Shown: positions 10,001 to 20,563, counted from the stretch's first letter. The stretch is DNA of 24,070 nt from Willaertia magna (GCA_902984215.1 CADWAF010004779.1:1-24070), one strand, 5' to 3'. Made by a program: numbers and translations. Notes: a model not told the origin generated them from the sequence alone.

Positions 10001-13000
10001 TAATGAAGAAAAGAATAAAAGAGTTAGAATTGCTTTAGATACAGTTGCTTCTTATTCTACTACTTTAAATAATAGTAGTAGTAGTATAGATAATAATGTA
10101 GGAGGAAGTATAATTAAACAAGAATATCATGGGATATTACATGAAATTAAAGATTCAATTAAAAAGAAATCAAAAGCAATAGATGATTTAAAATCTTTAT
10201 TTTATATGTGGGGATGTATTATTGAATTATTAGGTAAAGATATAAAATCTGAATTTTTACAAACTTTAACAATGTTAACATCTTATTTAACTAATTTAAA
10301 TTGTAGAGATTTTGCATTTGATGTAATTATTAGATTAATTAAACAATTAGATCAAAAAACTTTAATTGAATCATTAGATTCTATTTTTACTCCTTTAATA
10401 CCTTTAATTAATTTACGAAATAATAATATAGAATATGATGAATTTAGTAATAAAATAAATAAATTTTTATTAAAATTATTAAATGATAATAAACATCATT
10501 CAGAATTTAATGTAGATATATTACCTAAACTACCAAACCATTTAAAAGAATTAAATGAAGAAATTGAGAAATTATCAGCACAAACAACATTTGAAGAAAA
10601 ATTAGAGAAAGGAATAATTAGTTTATCTAATGAATCACAAAGAATGTTAGCATTAAATTATTTAAAAGAATTATTATATGATAATAAAATACAATTACAA
10701 AGAAGTATATTTTCTTTATTTGAACAAACATATAGTTCACAAAAGAATATAATTAATAGATTAACAAGTGTTTTATTATCATTATGTAATGATTCAAATT
10801 TAGATATTAAATTAAGATCTGCTGAAATATTAGGTGAATTGGGTGCTATAGATCCTAATATTATAAATTTAGAAATTAAAGTGCAACCATTATCAGAAAA
10901 GACAGATACAGAATTAATTATATTTTTATTAAAATTTATTATGAATAGAAGAAATCATCATTTAACAGAGAAAAATATAAAAAGTTATTTAGACAAAAGA
11001 AGTTTTGCAATTCAGGAATTACTTAAATTATTAACTGTTGGAGTAATTTTTACGCCAAAAAAATCAAAAGATTTAGAGAAATATGATTGGTTTGATAAAT
11101 TTTCACAACATGAATTACATGAAATTATAACATTTTCATCTACATCTTATACTTTAACTTATAGTTCAAGAAAACCACAAGATAGTCCTATTTTTAGAGA
11201 AAATATACAACATAAGCGTTGGATTAGCTCATGGGCAAAACAATTAATAACTAGAACACAACAATTTAGAGCACAAATATTTAAAGCAATACGTCCATAT
11301 TTATCAGAGGAAATTGAGTTAGTTCAAATAATATTACCTTATTTGGTATATAATGTTTTACTTTTTGGTGAAGAAAATCACAAAAAAGAAATTAAAGTTG
11401 AAATTATGGCAGTTATAGAACATGATCTAAAACAAGCAGGTATAGCACAACATTCACAAACTTCAGAACATGCACAAACAATCTTTAATATGATTGATGA
11501 TCTTAAAAGGTGGGTTGAAAACTCAAGAAAGAATACAAGAGAAAAACAAACGAATACTAAATCAACTATTGAAGATGGTTTAAAGAGTGTTGAAACTATG
11601 ATTGCTGAAATACCTTTAGATCAAATGGCAGCTACTGCTTTTAATCATGGTGCTCACACTCGTGCCTTAATGTATTATGAATCTTATTTAAGAGGTAAAA
11701 ATAGTGATTTTCAAATGTTAGATAAAGGTGAAATTCATAATTTACAAAGAATTTATGGTGAATTAAAAGAAAGAGATTCTTTATTAGGTATTGCTGCATT
11801 ACGTACTGATACAACTATTGAAGAAAATATTATTGATAAAGAAGTGGAAGGTAATTGGTCTGAAGCTAGAGATTTATATGAAATTTTAATGGAAAGAGAA
11901 CCAAATAATAATGATCATTTATATCATTTATTAAAATGTTATAAAAATTTAGGTCAATATCGTACAATGTTAAATATTGTAAATGCTTTAACTTTAAGCA
12001 ATAATTCACAAGAATTGGATAAAAGTTCTTTATTAGGTAATGCAGTGCAAGCATGTTGGAGATTATGTTTATGGGGAGATGTAGAGAATTATGCAAATAC
12101 TTTAAATATAAATAATAATTATAATAATGGTAGTATTATACCAAATTCATTTGAAGTTTATTTAGGATTATCTTTATATTCATATACTAGAAAGAATAAG
12201 TCAATGTTTGATGATTTTATTTTAGCAGCAAAGAATGATGTATTGTTAACATTATCAGCTGCCTCAACTGAATCGTATGAAAGAAGTTATCCTGATATTG
12301 TTAAATTACAAGTTTTATCTGAACTGGAAAGAAGTTTTAATATTATAATGAATAATTCCACTACCAATAATAACAATAATCATCACAATAATGAAAAACA
12401 TTTAGATCCACAAATCATTTTTGAAAATATTAAAATTTTAGAAAGAAATTTAAAAATCACATCGAACTCGCTTACTGTTCGTGAACCATTACTTTCTCTA
12501 AGAAGATGCCTCTTTAATATTCACAACTTACAAAAAGATTTAAGTAACAATTGGTTACATGTAGCAAAACTATCAAGAAAAGAAAAACAATATAGTGTTG
12601 CATCATCAGCAATAATGCATGCAAATTTAAATCCAACACCTAACTATCATATTGAACATGCTAAACTATTATGGGAAAAGGGAGAAAAGAAAAGTGCAGT
12701 TAGTATGGTATCTAATTTTGAAATTATTGAAAATCAATTTGAAAAATTAAATAACTATAATAGTCAAATGAGCCAAAATCAAATTAGAGAATTTACAAAA
12801 AAAGCACAAATTAAAGCTAAAATGAAATTAATGTATGTAAATTGGGAAAGAGAACATAAAACACCAGATGAGATTATTAAAGAATATGAAAAAGTAATTG
12901 AATTAGAAAATAAATGGGAAAATGGATATTTTTCATTAGCCACTTATTTAGATAGATTATTTGTAAGTGAAAAAGAAAATATTGGACAATTTACAAGTAA

Positions 13001-14837
13001 AAATATTAATCAATACATTGATTTACATACAAAATATTTTACAAAAATTATTGAAAATTATGGTAATTCATTAAAATATGGTATTAAAAATATTTATCAT
13101 TCTTTACCTAGATTATTAACATTATGGTTAAGATTTGGTGAAGAAATTGAAGAATTAAAATCAAAAGAAAAATTAAAAAAATTACAATTACAAATTAAGA
13201 AATTAATTGAAGAATTAATTAATGATTTACCAGCATTTGAATGGGCTATTGCTACATCACAATTAATTTCAAGAATATTACATCAAAATAGTGATGTTTC
13301 TGAAAAGATTAAAACTATATTAATTAAAATATTATTATCATTTCCAGAACAATCTATTTGGAGTATTGGATGTGAAAGTGAAAATGAAGAAAGAACTAAA
13401 GAAATGAAGAATGTATTAGAATGTGCTAAAAAGGAAAAGACAATATCAAAATTAGCAAAAGATATTTTAGAGAATGAATCTATTGCTTTAGAAGGATTTA
13501 GAGAATTATGTTTAATATCAGCTGGTAATTCATCTTTTAATATTAGTCAAGTAATGAAAGAAAAAAAGATTTATCAAATGACTAGAAATCCAAATGATAA
13601 AAAACAATTAATGACAATTAATAATTTAAAAGATTTATTTAGAAAACCACCCACTAATTATATAATAATACCAATACAAAGATCAACAACTGTTGAATTA
13701 AGAAATAATGATGTATTTGATGATAAAACAAAAGAATTAAAAACTAATTATTATCCTTTTTGGAGCAATTGTCCAAGATTTTTAAAATTTACAGATTCTG
13801 TTAAAGTAATGACATCAAAACAGAAACCTAAAAAAGTAGGAATTATGGGTTCAGATTCTGAGATTTATAATTTCCTTTTTAAATCATATGATGATTTAAG
13901 AAAAGATAATAGAATGATGGAATTTAATACAGTTATAAATAGATTATTAAAAAGAGATGAAATTACACGTAATAAAAGATTATATTTACGTGTATTTGCA
14001 GTTGTACCTCTATCTAATATTACAGGTATAGTTGAATGGGTTGAAAATACAAATATATTAAGAGGTATATTAGAACAAGAATATTCAATAGTTTTGAATA
14101 AACCAAATATTACAATTACAACTTGGATATTTGAACAAATTAAATCAAAATTTAAATTTGATGGAAATAATATTAAATCTACGCTTTATCCAAAGATTTA
14201 TGATCATTTTGTAAAGGAACTTAAACCTGTACTTTATAATTATTTTTTACATCAATTTCCAGAACCTACTAAATGGTTTCAATGTAGGCAATCATATATA
14301 CGTACTGCTGCTGTTTGGAGTATGATTGGTCAGATTGTTGGATTAGGTGATAGACATTGTGAAAATATTTTAATTGATGGAATTACAGGTGACACTGTAC
14401 ATGTTGATTTAGCAATGTTATTTGAAACTGCAAAAAAGTTATCTGTGCCTGAAAAAGTACCTTTTAGATTAACTAGAAATATGGTTGACGCAATGGGTGT
14501 TACTGGAGTCGAAGGTGTATTTAGACAATCATGTGAAGCTACCTTAGCTACATGTAGAAAGAATAAGGATACTTTAATGAATGTTTTAGAAACTTTTATT
14601 CATGACCCCTTAGTTGACTGGAGAGAAAATAAGAGTAAAACTACAACAAATAAATTAACAGATGTTGAGGCAGATGTAGATGGCTTTTTGAGGTTAATTG
14701 ATAGAAAATTGGATGGATATGCAGGTGAAAATCCAATTCCATTTAGTGTACAAGGACAAGTTGATTATTTGATTAATGAAGCAACAAATGTTGAAAATTT
14801 AAAGGCAATGTATACTTGGTGGATGCCTTATATGTAA
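7032..14837 (+). CDS. ATR: ATR/Mec1/Rad3 DNA-damage checkpoint kinase (PIKK)
   Basis: Intronless, 2601 aa, close to the roughly 2640 aa of human ATR. The N-terminal 1450 residues are helical (HEAT-type), very rich in Asn/Ile/Leu, with a basic KKRK stretch near residue 400 (possible nuclear signal) followed by a Gln/Glu-rich loop (about 413-436). A FAT domain spans about 1450-2090, with motifs matching ATR (for example EIMAVIEHD and HTRALMYYES). The kinase domain spans about 2250-2570: ATP lysine K2284 in FLFKSYDDLRKD, catalytic GLGDRHCEN with D2440 and N2445, and metal-binding D2459. Residues 2569-2601 form the FATC domain, ending in WMPYM as ATR proteins do. As the apical kinase of the replication-stress checkpoint it would act in the nucleus with an ATRIP-type partner, sensing RPA-coated single-stranded DNA. 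The DFG-equivalent triplet reads DLA, whereas animal ATR has DFN. The start ATG lies behind seven A residues. mTOR, ATM and TRRAP were considered; the kinase-domain wording and C-terminus favour ATR clearly. Confidence 0.93.
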   Translation: MSNNTASRVPFVNEIGQFIQPLIQTNPKDTTTINNYISEILRNISFPQFISLSKIEERDVSDLTGVLNILDYIIDKFDLKDVINYSIPVFLLSDLFKLMTHLYITYKDFNFEQIINTLSKLQELLIKISFEAYQVILIDLCSCLKQLTEIYLYFIQSNSQVPVGLVFLPEIYKRYTIRFNIIDIENENKCEFIQMNITKLLKKAIEKHYYSLYNRDLFINVCLQIRLSTNPIKCISLEIINLFLKNQQTLEPSLTKVFVKVVINILQESQKFPTFRNLNFDNILSKSINYLIKQFQLGSLEHFRLESNDFFKILVSSLNWNLQNSNSILLKKELIKSIGLFLETQICDLEILLKCIKQFEDYLNNSLFYLDDLIYLLKQLLKIHYNENQFKRNEECNTQLQNNSKKRKLNSDQGQQLLEGNEVQQADQEEGQQQEVTEINLSFSSNENLMFQFGNNFKLLKNNEDSFLLFEMINKKVLQLKDKFDTINNLENYFQELYLFIISLLPYKENCLIFDELILILNQFVEKFKENINLNTLELFSKLIIEISNNNLNILNENYFNFLLQNITKYLNENTKQLSVCIKSICLFPLNLKIEERILFFKSIIEKEILIEILIENLQFFIKDLNFFKNYCKDLILEILKKKNDKIHAMVFVMMGKILNNNNNLNNSKDLQFFFEYILQNNLNYNIKISIIKTISIILLNITIEDIKMYLKSLENVFHYIFDENKQVREYFVRYFNNWITKNNQQIIPLIEIYKIIVTTKNTQIDPLEYVLQIIENKIENKIIIDNNKFIIDNKNNKSKKNITSTLLLILGSIGSQFNENEFILKRVLLILLDQLFTNSINYEYSYLSLKQIEEVCGKSAFKLYSNVLGNLFYDRIYLFLKEDKKNVKAIVPSLFDKQFDKFIKRYIKNTFPKIILKNSEQEYNEYIKITECKPVDYFEDVIVYCLIYSDNPRTQLERIISLFKISNKFNMIDATAKSAYRSLVFEFSSNEEKNKRVRIALDTVASYSTTLNNSSSSIDNNVGGSIIKQEYHGILHEIKDSIKKKSKAIDDLKSLFYMWGCIIELLGKDIKSEFLQTLTMLTSYLTNLNCRDFAFDVIIRLIKQLDQKTLIESLDSIFTPLIPLINLRNNNIEYDEFSNKINKFLLKLLNDNKHHSEFNVDILPKLPNHLKELNEEIEKLSAQTTFEEKLEKGIISLSNESQRMLALNYLKELLYDNKIQLQRSIFSLFEQTYSSQKNIINRLTSVLLSLCNDSNLDIKLRSAEILGELGAIDPNIINLEIKVQPLSEKTDTELIIFLLKFIMNRRNHHLTEKNIKSYLDKRSFAIQELLKLLTVGVIFTPKKSKDLEKYDWFDKFSQHELHEIITFSSTSYTLTYSSRKPQDSPIFRENIQHKRWISSWAKQLITRTQQFRAQIFKAIRPYLSEEIELVQIILPYLVYNVLLFGEENHKKEIKVEIMAVIEHDLKQAGIAQHSQTSEHAQTIFNMIDDLKRWVENSRKNTREKQTNTKSTIEDGLKSVETMIAEIPLDQMAATAFNHGAHTRALMYYESYLRGKNSDFQMLDKGEIHNLQRIYGELKERDSLLGIAALRTDTTIEENIIDKEVEGNWSEARDLYEILMEREPNNNDHLYHLLKCYKNLGQYRTMLNIVNALTLSNNSQELDKSSLLGNAVQACWRLCLWGDVENYANTLNINNNYNNGSIIPNSFEVYLGLSLYSYTRKNKSMFDDFILAAKNDVLLTLSAASTESYERSYPDIVKLQVLSELERSFNIIMNNSTTNNNNNHHNNEKHLDPQIIFENIKILERNLKITSNSLTVREPLLSLRRCLFNIHNLQKDLSNNWLHVAKLSRKEKQYSVASSAIMHANLNPTPNYHIEHAKLLWEKGEKKSAVSMVSNFEIIENQFEKLNNYNSQMSQNQIREFTKKAQIKAKMKLMYVNWEREHKTPDEIIKEYEKVIELENKWENGYFSLATYLDRLFVSEKENIGQFTSKNINQYIDLHTKYFTKIIENYGNSLKYGIKNIYHSLPRLLTLWLRFGEEIEELKSKEKLKKLQLQIKKLIEELINDLPAFEWAIATSQLISRILHQNSDVSEKIKTILIKILLSFPEQSIWSIGCESENEERTKEMKNVLECAKKEKTISKLAKDILENESIALEGFRELCLISAGNSSFNISQVMKEKKIYQMTRNPNDKKQLMTINNLKDLFRKPPTNYIIIPIQRSTTVELRNNDVFDDKTKELKTNYYPFWSNCPRFLKFTDSVKVMTSKQKPKKVGIMGSDSEIYNFLFKSYDDLRKDNRMMEFNTVINRLLKRDEITRNKRLYLRVFAVVPLSNITGIVEWVENTNILRGILEQEYSIVLNKPNITITTWIFEQIKSKFKFDGNNIKSTLYPKIYDHFVKELKPVLYNYFLHQFPEPTKWFQCRQSYIRTAAVWSMIGQIVGLGDRHCENILIDGITGDTVHVDLAMLFETAKKLSVPEKVPFRLTRNMVDAMGVTGVEGVFRQSCEATLATCRKNKDTLMNVLETFIHDPLVDWRENKSKTTTNKLTDVEADVDGFLRLIDRKLDGYAGENPIPFSVQGQVDYLINEATNVENLKAMYTWWMPYM

Positions 14838-14838
14838 T

Positions 14839-17800
14839 TTATTTTAAATGTAATTTTAAACTTTTCTTCAAAAACTTAACAGTATCTGATGAAGGTAACT
14901 GTTTCAATTGCACTGCAGTATTTAATAAATTTAAAGTTTCCTCAAAATAAAAATCCTTTTCTGAAAACATAAACATTTTATGTTTAAATTTAAATTTCTC
15001 AAAATTATTAAAATTAAATTCGATAATTAAATTCTCAAAAGGTGAAATTATAATTTCAATAAAAGGATAAATTAAACAATTATATAATCTTTGTACTTTA
15101 CAATCAAATAAAAAAATACCATTTTTTGTAAAATAAACTTGTCCTTCATCTGTTAATCCACAACCAATTATATCATTTATATCATTACTATATATATTTA
15201 AATCTTTAAATAAAATTTCTTTTTTATTTTCATGTTGTGAAAAGATATTTCCTTCATGTAATGAATACGTTATTTTTTTATCAAATCCACTACTATTACA
15301 ATTTAAATTATTGTAATCATAATTTATTTTACCTAAATAACCAATATTTATTTTTGAAGAAATTATATTTTTTAATTTAATTTCAAAATAAAATATTGTT
15401 TTTGTTGATTCTTTAAAATTATTATTATTCAATAAATTATTATTGTAATCATATAATGGTTCTTGTAAATGTATAATTGGTACAGATGTAATTAAATTTA
15501 ATTTCTTAAAAGATCTTGATTGAAATTGTAAAATATTTTTATCTAAATATATAATTTGATTATTATTATATTTTTGTAAATGTGAAAAATAATTTTCATT
15601 TTTAAATAAAATATAATCAATATCTAAAATAATTGGTTGATAATTAAATAAATAAGTTTCAATAAATTCTTCATTCTTTAACAATGAATCATCTACTTTT
15701 TGTGGTTCTTCAAAATACATTGTTTTAATATTTTGTTGTGATTCATTATCATTTTTATAATCATTATTTATTAAAGGAATTGAAAATTTTAAACTAATAT
15801 TATTATTTATATTATTATTTTGTAATAATCTAATAATAGATTGTCTATCATATATTTTCTTTAAATAAAAATAATAATTATTATTTGGTAAACCAATTAA
15901 TAAATCATTATTAGTTAAATATTTAAATTTTAAATTTGATATTTTTGTAAAAGTAGTATATTTCTCTAAATGGAAATAATCATAAATAAAATATTTTAAA
16001 ACTTGTAATAATTTATCTATACCATCTACATTATTACGTTGTTGTAAAGAATTTAATAAATATTTAAATTTATTTGTAATATTTAAAATATAAAATCTCC
16101 TTAAATGGAAAGGTATTTCATTAAAAATTGTAAAATCATTTGGATGAATTATAAAATTATTATTTAATAAAGTTTTGTAATCTTTTTCTTGTAAATATAA
16201 ATAAGTTAAAATTTTATGAAAAATATATTTTTGTTTTTCTGTTGTAAAAATATAATTATAAATATAATCAATTGTATTTAAATTTTCTTCATTACAATTT
16301 ATAAAAGTATGTTGGTCAACTAAAAAGAAATTGTAATAATAATTTCTTATATTTTTATCATATTTACATAAAAAATAAATAATTTTTAAAATGACAATAT
16401 TTTTTAATATTGTAATATCATTTATAATTTTATATTGTAAAAAATTTAATATACATGTTGTTGGTATTAATTCATTATAATTATTTATATAAATATTTTT
16501 ATCATTTACAATTTTAATATCTTTAATAATATCTTTAATAAAAAATTTATCTTTTTGTAAATCATAATAATTTAAAACAATATAAATAATATCTAATGAC
16601 ATTATAAATAAACTATTTAATAAATAATATTCATTCATATTATATAACATTCTTCTACTAACATAAAATATTAAAATTGGTAAAACTTTATGATTATAAA
16701 TTAATTGACAAATCTTCATTGGTTTATCATTAATTAATCTTTTCATTCCATCCATTGCTTTTTCAACACATAAATTACTTGATCTATGATCTATTCCACT
16801 AAGATATCCTAAAAAGGATTCTTCTTCTTCTTCTTTTAAAATTTCTTTAAAATTTATATTATTATAATTAAATACATATTTCCAAGTTTTAATAATTGGA
16901 TGATTTAATAATTCAAATGCTGTTTTTCTTTCATTTTCTTTACAAACCATTAATTTTACAATTCTTTTACAACCTATATCTAATATATTATCATAAATAA
17001 ATTCAAAAAATTTATTTGTTTTAATAAAATTCCAAAAATTAATATTATATCTTTGTGCATAATTTGCAATTAATTCTTGAAAATCTCTTGCACTTAATCC
17101 ACATGACACTTGCATAAATATTATACCTAATGAATAAATATCAACTTTAAATGAATATTGTTTACCTGGTATCATTTCTGGTGCCTTTATAATTTAAATA
17201 TTAAATATTAAATAAATAAACTTACAAGATAAGCTCTAGTACCAACAATAGTTGATGTCAATTTTTGATTTGTTAATTGTTTAGCTAAACCAAAATCAAT
17301 AATTTTCATTGTAATGTTTTTAATTTCATTTTCAAAATCTTGTTGTAATCTTTTTTTATCATATTTTACAATTATATTTTGTGGTTTTAAATCTCTATGA
17401 ATTACTTTATGTTGATGTAAATAATTTAAAACATCTAATAATTTTAAAAACCATGAAAATAAAATATCCATTGTAAGATATTTAAATGATTGATTATTAT
17501 TGTCAATATTGTTACAATTATTATCTTCATTATTATTATTATTTAATGTTATTGTAATTTCAGATAAATCTTTTAAAAATACATCTAAATTCTGACCATT
17601 ACAATATTCCATTAGTATACAATAATATCTTCTATCACTATCCATAAAAGAATCATAATATTTTACAATATTTTCATGATCTAACATCATCATTAATTTT
17701 ACTTCTTTTTCTTGATAATCATTTACTGTAATCATCTTTAATGCAAAATAATTATCAAAATAATTATCAAAATAATTATTATTGAAATTACTTGTTGTGG

Positions 17801-19133
17801 TATTGTAACTATTATTGTAATTGTTATTTAGAGCAATAACTTTCCAAACAGTTCCAAAAGAACCTTCACCTAATTGTTCAATTAATTGAAAGGATTTTGT
17901 TCTTGTTGTGTCTTTTATGATATCATTAATTTTCCATTCAAAGTAATAAGTAAAGGATGAGTTTGGCAGTAATGTTTGGTAATTAGTTTCAACTGTAATT
18001 GTTGGAGCTGGAATATGATTATTTTGATTATTAGTGAGGAAAGAAGAAGATAATCCTATTAGATCATAATCGCTACTAGTAGTATCGCTACCATTGCTAT
18101 TAATGTTTATATTATTCTTTTCTTCTTCTTCTTCTTGAAAATCATCAATGATAATATCTACATCTTCATCTTTATAGTCCTTTTTGTTTCCTAGAGTATT
18201 GATTTCATCGTCATCTTCTCCAAAAGTTATACCGTCAAAGGAATCAATGAATAAACTATTTACAAATTCTTTATTATTGGTGTTGTTATTTATATTGTTA
18301 TTAGTATCTGTTATAATTGTTTCTTCTTTCTTTAGTAATGATTGAGGTTGTTGCTGTTGAATCTGTTGTTGATAAAATGTGTAGGGAATATGATGATTTA
18401 TTACACTATTCTTAGTGGTAGTACTATCGTTTAATATTTTGTTATTAGGTTGAAGTTGTATTATTTCGGAACCAAATTGAATATCTATATCATCATCTTC
18501 AACATTATTGTTAATGATTGGGGTTGTGTTAGATGTTATATTATTTGGCGGGAAAGTAGAAGAGGTAGATGGTTTTGTTAATAAAAATGTTGCATTTTTG
18601 TTCTCTACACATTGTTCTTTAATTTGAAGCTCGGGAATGCTGATTGGTATTGGTGATAGTGAAATATCCACATCCTCATCCTCATCATTATTTGTAATTT
18701 TTGTTATCGGAATGGATTGTTGTTGGTTTGAAAAAGTTTTTATGTCTCCTCCAACAATTTCATTAATTACTTCATTAGGGGGAGATAATGAAGAAGAAAG
18801 TAATGGATTTATATCCATATTAACACCATTTCTATTACCCAGTGAACTGACATTCTCTTCATTATTATTTCTTATAAATAAAACATTAGGGGAATGATAC
18901 TGTTGAGCTCTAGCCTTTATCATTTGATTGTTATTACCATTATTATTACTGGGTGTGGTGGTGTGTGCGGAATGTCTACGAAATGCAGGTGTTGTGTTAC
19001 CACTATTGTTGTTGACATTATTAGTGTTGATGTTATTTCTTCTATTGTTAGTTAAATGATTAGCTTCTTCTTCCATAAAGGATTGAATATTACTGTCACT
19101 CCCCAAAGCTAATTTTGGAGGTATATTTCCCAT
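14839..19133 (-). CDS. Ser/Thr protein kinase with C-terminal SPRY domain
   Basis: Two exons, complement(14839..17184, 17226..19133), 1417 aa. The 41-nt intron (17185-17225) begins GTAAG and ends AAAG on the minus strand. Splicing joins GTRAYL to APEM in frame, restoring the kinase activation-segment motif, so the break is an intron and not a frameshift. Residues 1-400 are disordered and Asn/Gln/Asp/Glu-rich. The kinase domain spans about 415-715: glycine loop G422-E-G-S-F-G427, ATP lysine K466, HRD at 579-581, DFG at 613-615, APE at 637-639, DIYSLG, and a final Arg in the ERKTAFELLNHP segment. All catalytic residues are present, so it should be active. Between the glycine loop and K466 lies a low-complexity Asn/Tyr/Phe/Asp insert. 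The kinase resembles the PEK/GCN2 or NEK groups; the exact family is uncertain. A long helical region follows, then a SPRY domain at about 1225-1375 (DIIGCGLT...GQVYFTKNGIFL), usually a protein-binding module. The stop codon lies one base from that of ATR. Substrates are unknown. Confidence 0.88.
17745..17779 (-). repeat. 12-bp tandem repeat inside the kinase gene
   Basis: The unit AAAATAATTATC (plus strand) is repeated nearly three times. It encodes repeated Asn-Tyr-Phe-Asp residues within the kinase N-lobe insert, directly before the ATP-binding lysine K466. The repeat length is a multiple of three, so copy-number changes keep the frame. Confidence 0.85.
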
Positions 19134-19746
19134 TCTTTGTTTGCTTTTCTGTGTTGTTCTTTATAGAGTAAATTTGTAAAGAATGTTGGATAGAGAAAAT
19201 GCAAAAATATTTATCTAGTTAAAAAAGAGTAACAGAACTAATTACTTCTTTGGAGAATTTTAGGGTCAAGTATCTATCCAACAGTTAACTATGTTAATTT
19301 TTTTTTCGAATTGAAGGCGACAGGTTAAATTTAATTAATTTATTAATTATCGAGATAGTGAATACCTTTTTCTGCTTATTTAATTGGCACGGGTGTTTTT
19401 CATTGTCTACAGCCGGCAAGGTCCCCAAGAAACAATAATGGTTTTGCCGTCGCTTAGATTGTTTTTAAATTAGACCATGAAGATTAAATCAAAATTATTT
19501 TTTTTAAAATGAAACCCATAAGTGGAGAGTTGGTTTTCAAATGCAAACGTAACAACACACAACGCTGCAGTTAACATAACGCTAAAAGGACAGTCTGCTT
19601 TTCCCGAAATTTAACACGAACTGCTTAGATTTCTCTGGTAAAGTAGACCAGAAACGAAGAATGAGCCACCAATGCCGTTGTGTTAAGATTACTTAATACA
19701 ATGGCGGTTCTTCAGCTACATGCTTTTACAATAAAATTTTTATACT
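19134..19746. other. 613-bp intergenic region, kinase promoter side
   Basis: This stretch lies between the kinase start codon (19133, minus) and the stop of the phosphoesterase gene (19747, minus). It therefore holds the kinase promoter and the 3' end of the phosphoesterase transcript. It is richer in G/C than most of the window, especially 19385-19700. Two weak hairpins are visible: CGGCAA/TTGCCG at 19414-19419 and 19444-19449, and TCTGGT/ACCAGA at 19634-19639 and 19647-19652. No reading frame, tRNA or known RNA fold was recognised. A small non-coding RNA gene is possible but unsupported. Confidence 0.5.
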
Positions 19747-20466
19747 TTATAAAATAAAATCAAAAACTATTGGTTGTTTACAACCATCACAGGCCGCATT
19801 CACAAAAGTCACATTATTTTCCTCAACATAACCATATCCACCATGTACGTGTCCAAACACATTCACTTTCAAATCCTTCAATTCTTTAATCCTTTCCACT
19901 AATGATTTACTTCCATAATGCATGACAGTCCCATTATTATTTTTATCTAAAATACCATAAGGTGGGCAATGTGTAACTAAAATATTTGTATCACTTTCAA
20001 TTTTACTAAATACACTAGCCATTAAAGTTTGTTCACTTTTATAAAAAGGATTTAAACTTGCCTGTAGAGCACTTGTTGCAGGGACGAACGGGGTGCCATA
20101 AATTTTTATTCCATCAATTATTACAAAAGAATCTTGTAAATAAGTTGCATTTGTAAAAATTTCTGTTTGAATTTGTTCCTTTGTAAATTTTGTTAAAGAT
20201 TTATCATGATTTCCGGCAATGACAATTTTGTGTTTAACTTGGGTAATTTGAGATAAATAATTATTAAAGTTCTTTAAATCTTGTAAAGACGAACCATCAT
20301 TTTCACTACAACTAATATCGCCACAACAAATTAAAATATCGCCATCTGGAATGTTTAAATAGTCATGTTTATTGTGGGTGTCACTAATAACAATGAATTT
20401 TAATGATTTATTGTTGCTGTTGTTGCGGGAGTTGTGAAATATTTTCCAGCTAATTTCTGTAGACAT
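19747..20466 (-). CDS. Calcineurin-like metallophosphoesterase, MPPED1/MPPED2 type
   Basis: Single exon, 239 aa. All metal-site motifs of the calcineurin-like phosphoesterase fold are in order: D29-T-H31, G49-D50, G85-N-H-D88, T165-H166 and G205-H206-V-H208. The wording around them (SDTHNKH, GDISCSE, IAGNHDKSL, THCPPYGILD, FGHVHGGYG) is that of the MPPED family of cyclic-nucleotide or phosphodiester hydrolases. The protein has no signal peptide or membrane segment, so it is probably cytosolic. Both metal-binding histidines of the GHxH motif are present, so activity is expected. The natural substrate cannot be told from sequence. ATG 20466 is preceded on the minus strand by a run of seven A, the same context seen at several other starts in this window. 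The gene is transcribed divergently from the F-box-Rho gene. Confidence 0.9.
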   Translation of the reverse strand: MSTEISWKIFHNSRNNSNNKSLKFIVISDTHNKHDYLNIPDGDILICCGDISCSENDGSSLQDLKNFNNYLSQITQVKHKIVIAGNHDKSLTKFTKEQIQTEIFTNATYLQDSFVIIDGIKIYGTPFVPATSALQASLNPFYKSEQTLMASVFSKIESDTNILVTHCPPYGILDKNNNGTVMHYGSKSLVERIKELKDLKVNVFGHVHGGYGYVEENNVTFVNAACDGCKQPIVFDFIL

Positions 20467-20563
20467 TTTTTTAAATGAAAGATTAAAAATTTAATTGTAA
20501 TCTAAGGTAAAAAAACTAATTTGTAACTGACATTTCAAAGAGGACTGGCCAAGATTTAAAAAA
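20467..20563. promoter_or_regulatory. 97-bp divergent promoter region
   Basis: The start codons of the phosphoesterase (minus) and the F-box-Rho gene (plus) are only 97 bp apart and point away from each other, so the two genes must share this regulatory space. Both starts sit in the same AAAAAAATG context. No TATA box or known operator is evident. Co-expression is a reasonable inference but not shown by the sequence. Confidence 0.6.

Noticed and set aside
7032..14837. Identification as TRRAP/Tra1 or mTOR
   Set aside because: TRRAP lacks the catalytic residues and is longer; mTOR has an FRB segment and different kinase wording. The intact GDRH..N, the KSYDDLRKD block and the C-terminus point to ATR.
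17176..17225. Two separate genes or a frameshift in the kinase
   Set aside because: A 41-nt GT...AG intron joins the two frames exactly at the conserved GTRAYL-APE motif, so it is one spliced gene.
19116..19133. N-myristoylation of the kinase (begins MGNIPPK)
   Set aside because: Gly2 is present, but position 6 is Pro where a small residue such as Ser or Thr is expected, so the motif is poor.
19385..19700. Possible non-coding RNA or tRNA in the G/C-richer intergenic patch
   Set aside because: Only 6-bp hairpins were found; no cloverleaf, no T-loop box and no snRNA motif were seen.
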